Of a stretch of DNA of 64,000 nt, positions 1 through 11,447 are shown in pieces. Numbering within the stretch: the stretch's first letter is position 1; each line of letters begins with the position of its first letter. Made by a program: the position numbers and the translations under genes. Below the pieces are notes generated by a model, which worked only from the letters and a program-made list of their open reading frames with translations, searched no databases and had not been told where the DNA came from. Source of the stretch: Telopea speciosissima (lineage: Eukaryota > Streptophyta > Magnoliopsida > Proteales > Proteaceae); NCBI RefSeq assembly GCF_018873765.1, contig NC_057926.1, forward strand, positions 46,305,043-46,369,042. Reading direction: 5' to 3'.

Positions 1-384
1 GGTAAGAGAGGTTACTATGTCTAGGCGTGGGAGCCATGCTAGGCACGTATATTAGGACGATAAAGCCAGAATCACTCCAAGTTGCTTTCTCTTTGATAAT
101 ATCGCCTAAAGACAATGGAATTGTTGAGAAACTCTAGTGGTCCTAAAATCTCCAATAGCCACAACATAAAGAAATAAGATGAGGGTATTTTCAAAGGTAT
201 CGGAGTGGCTCGATCTGCTTCGATCATATCTCATCTCTTTTTCGCAGATGATTGTTTCATTTTTCTATCAAATGCAACTAAGAATGATGTCTTGGCTATT
301 AAATCTATTCTTGAACTTTTTGAAGATACGCTAGGACAAATAGTGAACCTAGATAGAAGCTTTATTCACTTGTGCCAACTGCAT

Positions 385-588
385 CATGGTTTTAGTGATC
401 GGCATGGATCGGCTGTATCGAAAAAGTTTATTTCTGGGTTTCCTTAAAAATGGGTTTTCTTGACTATTTTACCTCTTATCTGTACTGTTCCATCGATACA
501 GTATCAGCCATGTATCAATATCGGGCACTTTCAAAACCATGCAGTATTGACCGTATCGGGCATTCTGATACCGATACCTCAAACCATG
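385..588. mobile_element. hAT-like MITE, GTATCGG-word type
   Basis: It starts CATGGTTTTAGTGATCGG and ends, read in reverse complement, CATGGTTTGAGGTATCGG, so the termini are inverted repeats. The flanking 8-mers AACTGCAT (377-384) and AACTGTAC (589-596) match at 6 of 8 positions and look like a decayed 8-bp target duplication. The interior is rich in degenerate GTATCGG/CCGATAC words. It sits inside the LINE reading frame, which independently supports both boundaries. hAT assignment rests on the 8-bp duplication and is an inference. Confidence 0.7.
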
Positions 589-765
589 AACTGTACAGAT
601 TCAACTTGCCGGACCTTGTCTAGAATCCTTGGTTTACACAATTATAAAATATCTGGGCACTAAATTATTTTGGCATTGTGGTAGATCCTCTTCCTTCCAA
701 GTCATAGTTGAGAGGTTAGAGAATAAACTCTCGAGCTGGAAAATGAATTTAATATCATAGGCACG

Positions 766-939
766 TTCTCCTCTCAGGTTCCTTGACCGGTCATGTGCGT
801 AGGTTCCTCTCATAGGAGGGGTGGAAATGACACCTCACCCCCTGCCCAAACACACTGCCCGGGTGGGGTGAGATTGTCATTTACGCCCTCCTATGAGAGG
901 AACCTGTGCACGGACAGGAAATCTGAGAGGAGAAAAATT
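766..939. mobile_element. Foldback element, arm type 1
   Basis: An imperfect palindrome with arms of about 75 bp. Left arm TTCTCCTCTCAGGTTCC pairs with the right end GAGAGGAGAA, and GGTTCCTCTCATAGGAGG pairs with its exact complement on the right. The centre carries GGAAATGACACCTCACCCC, then CTGCCCAAACACACTGCCC, then the inverse GTGGGGTGAG...GTCATTT. The LINE frame reads up to 765 and resumes at about 940, so the element was inserted into the LINE. The flanks TAGGCACG and CGGGCGCA differ only by transitions and may be an old target duplication. Confidence 0.75.
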
Positions 940-1075
940 CGGGCGCACCACCCTCATCAAATCTGTCCTCTGCCATCCCAACCTATATAATATAGCCATC
1001 CGCCCATCCACTTCTTTCCCATTACGGTTTGTAATAAAATAAACTCGATCGAATGAGAGTTTTTGTGAGGTCATT

Positions 1076-2058
1076 AATCATCTAAAAAGAAAATCCACAC
1101 CATCTCGTGGAATGTATTGTGTAAAACCAAATAAATAACAATCACGTAAAGACCAAACCTTAATAAATGCTCTTCTTTAAAAAAAAAATTTACATGTACA
1201 TGTCATGTTGTATTCTTTATGGTCTACTTCCTTATGTGGTATTTTAGTTGTAAATTTCATGAGGTAATTGTATTTATATTCATTGAGTTAGTGTGCTCAT
1301 CACATTATTTATAACACTTTTTTCAGAGTCAGCATAGATATTGGATCGTATTACGAGGGACACCCCAAGCTCTAGGGGTTGAAATATTTTCTCTCTTTTT
1401 GAGGACATGGATGTGCATTTGTTTTAGATTGTTTGTAATGTTGTAACCTTTCATAAACTTTAATTATTATTTTTACCTAAATACCTCCATAGTATTTTTG
1501 TTTTTAAAAAAAAAATAAAAAAATTTCCGTTGATTTTTAAATAGACTTTCCCGATCATTTGATTACCGTCCGCGAGAGTGGGCCTATTACCTTTATCCGG
1601 GTTTGGGTCGTTACATAGGAGATAGCCGACCTCTTTTCTCCAAAGAGATCGAAATTGTAGGAACCCAACAATTAAAGTCTATCATTTTTCCATTCTGAAA
1701 GAAATATTTAAAGAAATTTACATCGTTAAGTAATTATCAACCACACCATAATCCCACGTATTACAACTACCCCCCACAATCTTACAAAGACTCCCTCGTT
1801 TAAATGCAACTTCTAAATACATATTCAAATTTAAATATAACAACTTTATCCACGTAACACCTAACTCTTATCCATACATCCAAAGCATCAGATACACGCA
1901 CTCCATGCAAGTAATTGCCTTCTCTTTTTTCTTCCTTAGAATATCTGATACAAATGATTTATGATGAAGTAGTATCTGATAAAGCCATAGTTGTGCACTT
2001 GTCCTTGTTCATTTGAGTATTAAAACAGTTTCCACCATCAAATTGATTCTTAAGATTT
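1076..2058. other. Intergenic, 3' flank of the NPF gene
   Basis: AT-rich sequence between the LINE remnant and the stop codon of the NPF gene. It should contain the 3' UTR and poly(A) site of that minus-strand gene near 1,900-2,058. I see no further coding sequence or recognisable repeat. Confidence 0.5.
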
Positions 2059-5000
2059 TCAAATTTCATCATCCAAATCAACACTAGTTTTCCTATGAAC
2101 ATATTTGGTAGCCCAAAACAAATAATTCAAGAAGCCCACAAGGCCAAGGACTGCTAGCAACCAATAGAATCGATCAAGATGATTCTGATTCAAATTGTTT
2201 CCTCCTAACCACCCTTGTTCTCCTATACCACTTCCATGTCTGGTGTACTTATTAACTAGTTCCACAAGAGTAGAGCCCAACAAGGAAGCTAACCCAAGGA
2301 TACACCAAAAGATGGCAGTTCCAAGTGATTTCATCCCCCTTGAAGCTTCATTATTGAAGAATTCTAGCAATCCAACATAGGTAAACACATCTATGATAAC
2401 AATACCAAAAAATTGAAGCCCAAGCCATAACACAGACATGGGCACTTGAGTTCCTAAGTTAATTAGCCCATGTTCCTCTGCAATGCTTTTCCTTTTCCTC
2501 TCTATCAAAGCAGCAGTAACACCAGCTAATGAGACTACTATGTAGCCGACGGCGATCCGTTGCAAGTGGGTGATGCCAGTTCTATGTCCTGTGAATTTAC
2601 TTGCAAGCGGCACGAATAATCGATCATAGAAGATCAAGATGATTGCTTGTAAAAATATAGGGATAGTCACAAGAGAAACAGGGGAGACATTGATCTTCCC
2701 TAGTGTAGTGTTCATTGTGTTTCCTTGTTGAATGGTAAATGTTAGAAGTTGTGGTATGGGAATGTAAGCAAACAATGCACTTAGGAATATTGGGAGCATT
2801 CGGAGGACAATTTTAGTCTCCTCTACTTGGGTCACACTGCAAAGAGACCAATTCCCTTTCGGCCCTTGTAGAATTGAAGCTTTGTCCAAGAATCTGCAAA
2901 CAAAATTAGTGGAATACTTAATAATCATTCTAGGCTGATAATGCATAGTTCTTCTGTCTTAATGGTTTAACATTATAAGGATGCCTTTGGCATGGATTCT
3001 AGGCTGATAATGTATTCGAAGAAGTCATACCAAACGCTGCGTTAGACCTCCATCAATGATTTTAAACATATGGATCCATTATTTATTTAACGTATATTTG
3101 TCATTTCATCTTTTCAACCTCACACTTTTTGGGTCTCCCACACCCCATCCCTTGAAGATCTCAACTCTAAACCGTAGTTAAAGAGAATGAACTATACAAC
3201 TATACTTTGAAATTGTCTGAAAACGTACAGTGGACTTTTTGATATGGAGAAAGATTTTCTCCACCCATAGAGGACGGTTCACCACCATTCACAAACCCCT
3301 GTGACTCTATTTGTTTGACGGAGAAAAGTGGAAAAGGTAAAAAAGGGTGGGAAACTTGTACTTGTTTCCCACAAACTACCACAAAAGTGACTGTTTGGTT
3401 AGATGGGTGAAAAACTTCCAGACAAACTCATTAAATGCATTTATTATTGTCTGGTGCGGTGGCATCCCTCTTATTCCCTCCCATTTCTCTACTATTCATG
3501 GAAAAGTTACTTTTGAATCTATCTCTCTCTTCTTCCTATTTCCTTTCTCTCCCACTAAATCCCACTCCAGTAAAAAAAGAATATTCCATTATTATCTTTC
3601 CTTGTCAATCCAACCCACAACATGTAAGACCCACCCTCACAAGTTTCCCACCCCTTTTTATCCGTCAAACAAACAGAGCATATAGGATTTTTTCCTCCAC
3701 ATACCCTCTCCCGCCCCGTGGTGAATGGGATACTTTTCACCGTGGATGGAGGAAAACTCAGTCCTTTCAAAATTAAGGGTGTGTTTGGTGTGATTTCTAT
3801 GAATGCATTATCGACCTAGAATTTCCCGGCTGGATGGAGGACCAGTTGGCATTTTGGTCCTCCTAGCCCAAAAAATATTGGCTTATTAATTGTTCTTTAC
3901 ATTGATATATGGTTTCTAGACTTACCTGAGACTCTTTGTGTGTGGGAGTATCTCTCCTATCATCTCTTCATCAGGAGATCCTTGATATAATAATTCTGCT
4001 CCATTTTCTGGTAAGGGAAGATTTCTTTTCTTAATTGCAGCCACCAAAACCTAAAGATAGAAAATATTAGTTAGATATTAAACATAAACAGATTAGCAAT
4101 CTAATTAGGAACATCAATTAAGTAGACCTTAATTCTTACCTGCAACATTCTAGTAAGAGGGCTACCTCTTGGGATTTGATGCCGGTAGGATTTAAAACCA
4201 AATGCAAATACTATGACTCCTAATAACATAACAGCTGAAGTTACAGAGAGACCTTCAACCCATCCTTTGCTTGATTCAATCCATACTATCAAGATTAAAC
4301 CCATCACTGATCCTCCAAAAATGGAAACATTTAACCAGTTGAAATAGCTCGATTTTCGCCGAGATTTGCTGATAACATCATCATCAAACTGATCTGCACC
4401 AAATGGTGGGAGATTTGCTCTTAAACATCCTTCACCTAATGCTATCATGTATAAGGCTATGTAGAGAACAGCAGCTTTGGAGCCATGGACTTGTTTGCAG
4501 TTGCTTTGTTGCCCCGAAGTGTCACATGCTGGTGGCCTAAGTGATGGGAAATATGCTTGAAATGTAAGCAATACAAAGCCCTACAAAAAATAGAGACAAT
4601 AACAAACTTAACTGTGTAAGAATATTTGATTTTATTTTAAGATTCTATGATAACTGTCATTAATTAAACCCTTTCCCATGGATGATCAGCTATGAATTTC
4701 TTGGAATACATAGATGGAGATGCATAATTATGGATTAACCAGCCCAGGCTTGGTTTCCTTACATGTTACCACAATACACATCTCGAGAAGGTAATAAAGG
4801 GTCTTCATATTGTTGGGGTTGGATGTGTCTTATATTCTGCATAGTTGGAAAACCGGGTTTTGACTGGGGCGAGTCGCCCGAGTCGAGTCAAAATTTTGGA
4901 AAATCTGGTCAAGAGTCGTGTACATTAGGTCAGAGTAAAAAATGACGAGACTGGGTCATAAATCGTCTGAGTCAAATAAAACTTGATATTTTTACCCGAG

Positions 5001-7731
5001 TCATGACAAACTTGACGAGTTTTGTCATTTTTAAAAAAATCATAAAGTCAGTTCGCTTAGAATTTTAGTTGGGTAAAATAGTAAATCCGTATTCTAAAAT
5101 AGTAGTAAACCTTCAACTCCTCAATTCCCTTCTCTTGTTCAATGGTATAAACTTAAAATGCATTGATATGTGATTCAATATCTTATCTGGTTTTTTTTTT
5201 TTCCATATTTTTTTTGTATTTTTTTAATTTTTTACTAATTTATACATATTTATTTATATTAAAAATTTTTGAAAACATGACTCGCCTTGACAGGGTTTGA
5301 CAAGGCTGAGTCGCCAAGTTTTTCTAAAAGACGAGTCAAGTTAGAAAACCTGATTTTCCAACTATAATATTCTATGGGTTCACATAATGAATTATTATTG
5401 ATATATATTTGTAATTGGGTTGGGTTATGGGGTTCGTTACATATACAGGGTAGAATTGTAATTATATGGGGATTAGGATTCCCTCCCTATATACTGTCTC
5501 TATGGGAAAAACTTAGACACCAGTAAAAGGAAGATCACTTTGTAAGGTACACATTCATGCTAAACACGTTAAATTTCAAGTGGTGTAAAGAGTTTTTCAA
5601 GTTTAATGAAAAATCTCGGATTCTCTCAAGTTGATGTAGACATTTTAAATTCCAAGTTGATTATCAAATTTGACTGTGATGATGTCTGAAAAATTGTCGA
5701 TATGCACATATTGAAGTAATGTAAGATAATGCATGACTGCTGCTTTTATCTCAAGAAAATATAAATAAATATATATTAAATAAAAATTAATAAATAATTA
5801 TCTATAATTGTTAAACTATAATCAGAAGCTGAGATACAACCAAATTGAAATCCAACTTCTGAAAGGATTCAAATCTGGATTTTTCATTATTTATTTATAT
5901 CTCTTCTCCTAACTTCCAGAAGCTTTACAGAGGTTAAAGAAAGATTCAAATCCCTAATTATTTTTTTTTTGGGGGGGGCGGGGAGGGAGGGGGGGATGTG
6001 CAACCAAGAAAGATCCAAAATCAAAGGAAATTTTAATTCCATTGTGCAATAGACAAAAAATAACATGGCCCTCAACCAACATAATGAAGTCAAGATGAGA
6101 TTTCCAAAACTGAATCACTAGCAATATTTTAGAGATTGTTGTTTTTTTTTTTATTGAATATATTTTAGAGATTGTTAAGGGACCAGACAAGGTTTTTATG
6201 ATTTTAGTTTTTCTCTTCATGTTGTCCAAGGTCAACGCTAATAAACCCATTTACTTCTAAGTTTAAGGTAATAATCAAAATAATTATTTTAACCACTATG
6301 AAACAAGGGTGGGCCTAAGCCAGCAAGATATATTTTGAAATTAAACAACTCCAACGACGATTGTTGGCGGTCATTGCCCGTCTCATCGTGTCTGGGCAGC
6401 ATGGTCCTGCCGGGCAGCTCGGCAATAGAAGATCCAAATTCTATATATATATATATATTGGATCTCATCCTTAGAAGCACATCAGGTTGTCACTCCCTAT
6501 CTCTGCTCAGATCGTAACTTTGATATCACTTGTTAGGGATTTTAGTATAATTCACTCAGAAACCTAGCTGTTAAGGAGAGGGTGTCGAATTACCCACAAG
6601 TCTCTACTAACATTCAATGTGAGATTATTACTTCCACCTTCCATGTAGAACCTAACCCTGACAACAACTTTTTGATCTACAAAAAGATTAAAACAAGGAT
6701 GAGGGTTGGTTATGCTATCAGTTTTCAATAAGCTAACAGCATATACCAACCACAGGGTTAGACACAGATGGGTAAGGGGGTATTTTCCAAAAGCGGGGCA
6801 AAGAAAAAGACACATGCTCAACACCCTGGCGACGTGCTCAGTCGTTTTCTATAAAACAAAATAAAAAGGACCCAGTTACTGTTTCTCCCAAAAGCAAATG
6901 TTCACTTTTCTTGTAAGAAAGGGTGGTGCTTTATTTTTCCATTCACACCTGAGTCATACCTCATTAGGTCCTATATTATGATATGATTGTAGACCAAGCA
7001 AGTAATCAGTTGGGCTCACTTTCACGTGCGAGAACGACTCACAACTGTTCAGATGGAATCCACCCTATGTGGGGCCTACAAAATGGATTCCATCTGATCG
7101 AATGGCTGTGAGCCCTTCTCGTACGTTCAGGGAACATGATCCTGACACACAAGTGACCGGTGAGGCAGAGTCTGCCCCATACGGAAGAGAGAAAGAAGTA
7201 CAGCCCATGGGAGAGAGAGAGAGAGAGAGAGATGCTACCTTATGGTCTCCACATCTATTCCTCTCTCATGACCAATAAGCCAACTTAGCCAAGAACTTTA
7301 CCTCAGAGAGAGAGAGAGAAAGACTTACAAGGAAAACTAGAGGAGCAAAAAGAAGTAAAGTTTTGAATCTAGTGATGTAAGAGTCTGAGATGAAGCCACC
7401 AAGCAAAGCAAATGCGCATGTAGCACCAAAGAAGTTAGTCACAGTGGTGGAGGCAGTGGCAACATCCATATGCATGGTACCTCGAAGATAAGTCACCAAG
7501 TTTAGAAAGGTTGGTGCATAAGACATGTTTGTCATCACCACCATAACTGCAACAATAAGAGTAGAAGAAACAAACTCATCAACTCAAATCTCTAAATTTC
7601 AAAAATCTGATTTGGGTTTTTAGTAGATCAGAGTTTCACTTACAGCAGATGAAAAAAGCAGCTTTTGCTCCACCATGTCTCTCTTTGTTGATGGGGTTTC
7701 CCTTCCAATCCATAAAAACTTGAACAGCCAT
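2059..7731 (-). CDS. NRT1/PTR family (NPF) transporter, five exons, intact
   Basis: Proton-coupled or facilitative major-facilitator transporter of the NPF (peptide/nitrate/hormone) family, expected in plasma or vacuolar membrane. Exons on the minus strand: 7,644-7,731, 7,329-7,546, 4,140-4,580, 3,926-4,050, 2,059-2,893. All junctions are GT-AG and in phase, giving 568 residues, the usual NPF length. Recognisable blocks are DWKGNPINKERHGG near the N-terminus, TTVTNFFGATCAFALLGGF (TM2 region), FGADQFDD at about residues 162-169, a hydrophilic central loop ending SPDEEM...FLDKA, LPIFLSALFAY, and the C-terminal NLNQNHLDRFYWLLA. The ATG at 7,731 gives the conserved start MAVQVFMDWKGNP. Similarity in TTLGKI, THLQRI and LLEFF suggests the NPF4 subfamily, but I am not sure of the clade or substrate. 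The ExxER motif normal in TM1 is absent. Intron 2 (4,581-7,328) and intron 4 (2,894-3,925) hold transposon fragments. Confidence 0.93.
2975..3045. repeat. Short inverted-repeat element in NPF intron 4
   Basis: GGATGCCTTTGGCATGG at the left is an imperfect inverted repeat of the right end, whose complement reads GCAGCGTTTGGTATGAC. A related terminus (GTGTGTTTGGTGTGATTTC, then GCATTATCGACCTAG) recurs at about 3,778-3,815. These look like ends of a small MITE family. Confidence 0.45.
3228..3768. mobile_element. MITE with long inverted repeats in NPF intron 4
   Basis: The core is 3,305-3,678. Left end CTATTTGTTTGACGGAGAA, followed by GGGTGGGAAACTTG, pairs with the right end, whose complement is GCTCTGTTTGTTTGACGGA followed by GGGGTGGGAAACTTG. 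Weaker pairing continues outward (GTGAATGG and GGTGGAGAAAA against GGATGGAGGAAAA), giving the wider limits. No coding capacity or clear target duplication was found. Confidence 0.6.
4840..5366. mobile_element. hAT-like MITE, GAGTCG-word type, in NPF intron 2
   Basis: Left terminus CATAGTTGGAAAACCGGG and right terminus CCTGATTTTCCAACTATA are inverted repeats. The flanking 8-mers ATATTCTG (4,832-4,839) and ATATTCTA (5,367-5,374) match at 7 of 8 positions, a hAT-type target duplication. The interior is filled with degenerate GAGTCG/GACTCG words and has no ORF for a transposase, so it is non-autonomous. Confidence 0.8.
6510..6870 (-). mobile_element. LTR-retrotransposon fragment: primer-binding site plus partial LTR
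   Basis: On the minus strand, 6,518-6,528 reads TGATATCAAAG, close to the plant initiator-Met tRNA primer-binding site TGGTATCAGAG. It lies 2 bp from TGTTAGGGATTT at 6,531, a typical plus-strand LTR edge. No pol sequence is attached, so this is a remnant inside NPF intron 2. The far LTR edge is not certain. Confidence 0.45.
7021..7128. mobile_element. Foldback element in NPF intron 2
   Basis: Imperfect palindrome of about 108 bp with 45-50-bp arms: GTGCGAGAACGACTCACA pairs with TGTGAGCCCTTCTCGTAC, and AGATGGAATCCA pairs with TGGATTCCATCT. The loop is short and centred on TGTGGGGCC. It is followed by a (GA)n tract at 7,207-7,231. Confidence 0.65.
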
Positions 7732-7794
7732 TATTGTTGGTGTTGGAGATGCTATCAGGCTTATAATGTCTCAAACCCTAAGTCTCCAATCTTT

Positions 7795-7804
7795 CTATAT
7801 ATAG
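7795..7804 (-). promoter_or_regulatory. TATA box of the NPF gene
   Basis: Palindromic CTATATATAG lies about 64 bp upstream of the NPF start codon on the minus strand, the right distance for a plant core promoter with a short leader. No other TATA-like site is closer to the ATG. Confidence 0.6.
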
Positions 7805-8114
7805 CCTAATGAGAAGACATGTTTTTTTATTTTTTGGGTGAAAATAGTGATAAGACATGCACTTGGAAGTTAGTACTACTAAGTCAAAGAAGATTTGAAA
7901 TGATTTTTTTCCTTTGTTTTTTGGGACAACATCAAAGAATTTCAAAAGGAAATCAAAGGAGAATAATTTCATGTTAAAACCAAAATTTATAAAACAAAAG
8001 TGAAACACCAAACCTTTGAACTGCCCAATCTAAAAACCCCTTAGCTGTGGGCAGTGGTTTTCTCTGTTGGAAGAACAGGGAACAAACAAGAAAAACAATA
8101 AAGAAAAAGCATTC

Positions 8115-8332
8115 GGTTGGTTGGAGGTTTGCTAGTTGAAGTAATTGCCCCTAGGAGGTCATGGGTTCGATTCTCTTGATCACATTTGTGCCATTAAAAT
8201 GCACCCTTTCCCCCTCCCCCTCTCCTCCCTTGATAGTTGTAATTATGTTGGTTTGTCTTAGTCTTCCCTTTATAGTGTAGTTGGCCTATGGATCCTTAGA
8301 TTAGGATAGATCCCAAAAAAAAAAAAAAAAAA
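8115..8332 (+). mobile_element. tRNA-derived SINE with poly(A) tail
   Basis: The 5' part resembles a tRNA gene: GGTTGGTTGGAGGTTTGC as an A-box region and GGTTCGATTCTC as a B box at about 8,164-8,175. The 3' end is an A tract. The paralogous site in unit 2 (about 12,470) reads straight through (GAAGCATTC joined to AACATATGGG), so this segment is absent there and must be an insertion. Related copies lie at 10,733-10,812 and 46,195-46,270 on the minus strand. Confidence 0.75.
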
Positions 8333-8374
8333 TGAACATTTAAGTTTTTATCTTAGTTATATTTGTATTTCTGA

Positions 8375-8967
8375 CATGGTTCAAGATCTCGGTTTCTCAA
8401 GTTTTTGAGATGAAACTCATATGTAATATTGTTTCGACTTGGTTTTGACATATTTTGATAATTTCGACTAGTTTTGACCCCAAAAAAAATAAAATTCAAA
8501 TTTCTAGATCTTAACTACTTAGATCAGTCCAGTCTAGTCAGCCGATAGTGGAATCAGAATACCATTGATCAGTCATTCCGACCATGGATTGAACTGAACG
8601 TACAACTCTTGAGAAAGACCTTCTTTGTCGTCTACCTATAACTATAACAATGTGATAGAAGTCCTAACCTAACCTAACCTAACCTATAGCAAGAGTGATG
8701 CTAAGAGAATGCCTGCATTGATTGACTTCAGTAGGTTTGTTTACCCTGATGACATGACTAAAGCAAGTGAACCGTCTACCTAGGGGCTTCTTTCCCCCCA
8801 ATTTCGACAAATCCAGTTTCGATCAATTTTAGTAGTTTCGACCAGCTTTGACAAACTCATGACATGTCAAATTTTGCTAAAAAAAATATTAGGTTTCAAT
8901 CAAAACTTGGAAAATATCGATTTCGGTCAGGGTCAAAACTAGCCTTGAACCAAAATTTAGAACCTTG
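8375..8967. mobile_element. hAT-like MITE, TTTCGACC-word type, with empty site
   Basis: Termini CATGGTTCAAGATCTCGG and, in complement of the right end, CAAGGTTCTAAATTTTGG. A perfect 8-bp duplication ATTTCTGA flanks it (8,367-8,374 and 8,968-8,975). Unit 2 of the tandem duplication lacks it (TTTGTATTCTAAATAGG at about 12,500), giving an empty-site control. The interior is rich in TTTCGACC/TTTTGACC words. There is no transposase. A short (AACCT)4 run occurs at 8,663-8,683. Confidence 0.88.
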
Positions 8968-9989
8968 ATTTCTGAATAGGGAAAAGGCTGGATATATACA
9001 CCGACCCCCTTACTGTAAGCTAGCACTCATTGTGTTTATCTTTCTCTTCCTCCTTTTGAAATGAACCCTATCTCTCCTGTATGATACCCCGTCTCATCAT
9101 GCCTCTGTTGATGTTGCCCGCTTGCTTACCCCATGGTGGTGTGCCTATTCCCATCCCAAATGAATATTATTTTAATGACTAGCAAAGTTGAGTTTCACTT
9201 AACTCAACAACCAGGATTGAGTCATGTCCGAGTTTTGCATTCTATAACATTGGGGTTTATATAGAAACTGAGTCAGAATTCTCATTAACAGAATCTGGTC
9301 TGAATGCGATCTGATTGATTAGGACCCAAGATCTTAGTGGAACCTAAATTAAGATTCATACAAGATATTTAAATATGAAAAAATCTTATTGTAATTAAAT
9401 TTGGTGAAAAAGAAATTATATTCTTATTTTTTTACACTTCTAGAATGACATTTGTTCTCCAACAACGATAAATTCTTTTATTTCACATAAGATAATGATA
9501 GCTCATGATGATAAGTTATTTTCAATTTGTATCGAAAACCTTATCTTTACCTTAAAACCCCTTTAGATATAAAATAAGGGACAATCAAAAGAATGTTACA
9601 ACTACTTCACAATCACGCAGCTTTCGTAACAACAAGTTGTACCCTTTAAATATAATTTACATATAAGATATGCCACATGCATAGATTCTCAAAATCATTT
9701 CATTAGCAGATCTGGATCTCAACCCGAATAATACCCAGTTGATAAATCATGATTTTTAATTGAAAATTGTAACTGGAGTGCTGGACAGCCTTAAGATCTG
9801 AATCTAGTTCAAATGGGGTATGAGTCGTAGCTTAATAGATCTAAGAATTTTCTTTTTTAAGGAAAGAAACGAAAATGCATTACATGCATAAAGATTTTTT
9901 AGTATTGAGTAGCCTTATCTTGAGTAGCTAAAGCTTTAACTAGCTTGAGCATATTATTCTTTTCACACTTGATACTAAATTGATCAAAC

Positions 9990-10260
9990 ATATTATATAT
10001 GTAAGATTGGTCCGTTCCTTGTTGTGTAAGCAAATGAAACAAATGAGATTTGAGGGTTTATCTAGTTAGGATTTTTTGGGAAGAGTTTTTGTTGTGCCAT
10101 TTGGGTGTTCTTGAGAGACCTTCATTGTATTTTCTTCCATTAATAAATCATCTTCAGCTTCGGACATGATTGTAGCACATCATATTGGTGCGTGAACCAC
10201 ATTAAATCTTTGTGTTTTCTATGCTCTATTTTTTATTTTTCTTTGTGTTTCTTAGAGTTT
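9990..10260 (+). mobile_element. Copia LTR fragment
   Basis: TTGTTGTGTAAGCAA, GGTGTTCTTGAGAGA and AATAAATCATCTTC match the LTR downstream of the copia pol fragment at about 26,060-26,190. It lies between the two halves of duplication unit 1. Ends are eroded. Confidence 0.55.
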
Positions 10261-10732
10261 GTGTTAATAATATAATATATAAATATTTAAAAGTAATTTA
10301 AAAAACCCCTAGGGCCACACCACAAGATGGCTATGACTTTAGAATTAGAGATACCAAAGTGGGCGATTCGCTTATCACCTCTACCACTGCATGCCCTTCC
10401 TTTACCACTCTTTTGATTTCTTGAGCAAACCCTAGGCTTCTGCTTTGATCTTGTGACTCTTGTCACCTGCCGAACCATATTCAAAACCAGCAAGAGTAAA
10501 TTGTACTCTTCTATGGACAAACAAGAATGCTCACCCTGCCTCTTTTGAAGAAGAATTAAACACAATAGCTAGTAAATCATAGGTGGTAATAATCAGGAGT
10601 CAGGACACTAATAATCAAGTTAAGTCAAACAAGGCAAGACCAATTTGTTTTAGAAAATTCACATGAAAGAAATAGATGCCAAGTTGTTTTTTCGTTTTGA
10701 ACCTTTTTTCTAGTGGAAATATATAAACCAAG

Positions 10733-10812
10733 AGAATTAATCCCTTGACCTCCCGAGGGGGCATGTACTCCAATCGACAAGTCACCAACCAACCTATCAA
10801 GCAGTTGTTTGC
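10733..10812 (-). mobile_element. tRNA-derived SINE fragment
   Basis: On the minus strand, GGTTGGTTGGTGACTTG followed by GGAGGTCAAGGGATTAATTC repeats the A-box/B-box layout of the 8,115-8,332 SINE. The B box is mutated. The paralogous stretch in unit 2 (near 24,040) lacks it. Confidence 0.6.
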
Positions 10813-10924
10813 GATTAAGAGAGAATAAATAACATAGAAATGAAAATAACCAATTATTATGATTTTACTCAAACATGCATTATATAAAACAATTCATTTT
10901 AGAGAGAAAGAGAAGAGGGATTAA

Positions 10925-11447
10925 TGTTGGATTTTTTAAATAGTTTATTAAATTAAAGATTCAAAATAAGAATTTTTTTTTTTTAGATGTGTCTATTGGA
11001 GACACCACTTGGTTGTGTCTCTTTCTCTCCTATATAAGGAGAGGAGACCTTGTATTTTTTATTTTTATTTTTGTAGCATTTTTAGAAGAAATTGTAAAAT
11101 TCTGTTTTCCTCTCTACCCTAGTCTGTCTGTGTCAATGAGTTAGTGAATATAACCTTCAGATTTTCTTTTGTAATCACATTTAATAGTGCAATTTATATA
11201 ATTAGAGAGTTGTTTTATTTTGGAGGTATAAATACATGGTCAACTCGGATTGCACAAATTAGGGCATTTAAAAACCTTAAGAAGACTATCATCTGATACA
11301 ACTCAACTACACTTTCTTCTGTCCCAGTTATACGAGAGGATGTATATTGGTGTTGTCAATCTCTTCTCCAACTTCTACACGGATATTTTGGTGCTATATA
11401 AACAACTAAAGTCTTATACTTTTTGCCTATCTTATTATATTTTAAAA
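10925..11447. mobile_element. Unclassified insertion flanked by ATTAA
   Basis: This 523-bp segment is absent from the paralogous site at about 24,107 and is flanked by the 5-bp direct repeat ATTAA (10,920-10,924 and 11,448-11,452). It begins TGTTGG and contains a TATATAAGGAGAGGAG block, as in LTR promoters. It does not end in CA, so solo-LTR status is uncertain. No coding sequence was recognised. Confidence 0.55.

Larger units (their letters stand above)
190..1075 (+). mobile_element. L1-type LINE reverse transcriptase remnant, interrupted twice
   Basis: Translation from 205 gives a non-LTR RT segment with the catalytic FADD box (SHLFFADDCFIF) followed by GQIVNLDRS, as in plant L1 RT palm domains. 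The frame breaks at 385 and resumes at 589 (NCTDSTCRTLSRILG), then LGTKLFWHCGRSSSF and VERLENKLSSWKMN to 765. It resumes again after 939 as GRTTLIKSVLCHPN. The breaks coincide with two small elements (385-588 and 766-939). In-frame stops and frameshifts show that it is dead. Only the C-terminal half of the RT is present, and the 5' part lies outside the window or is lost. Confidence 0.85.
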
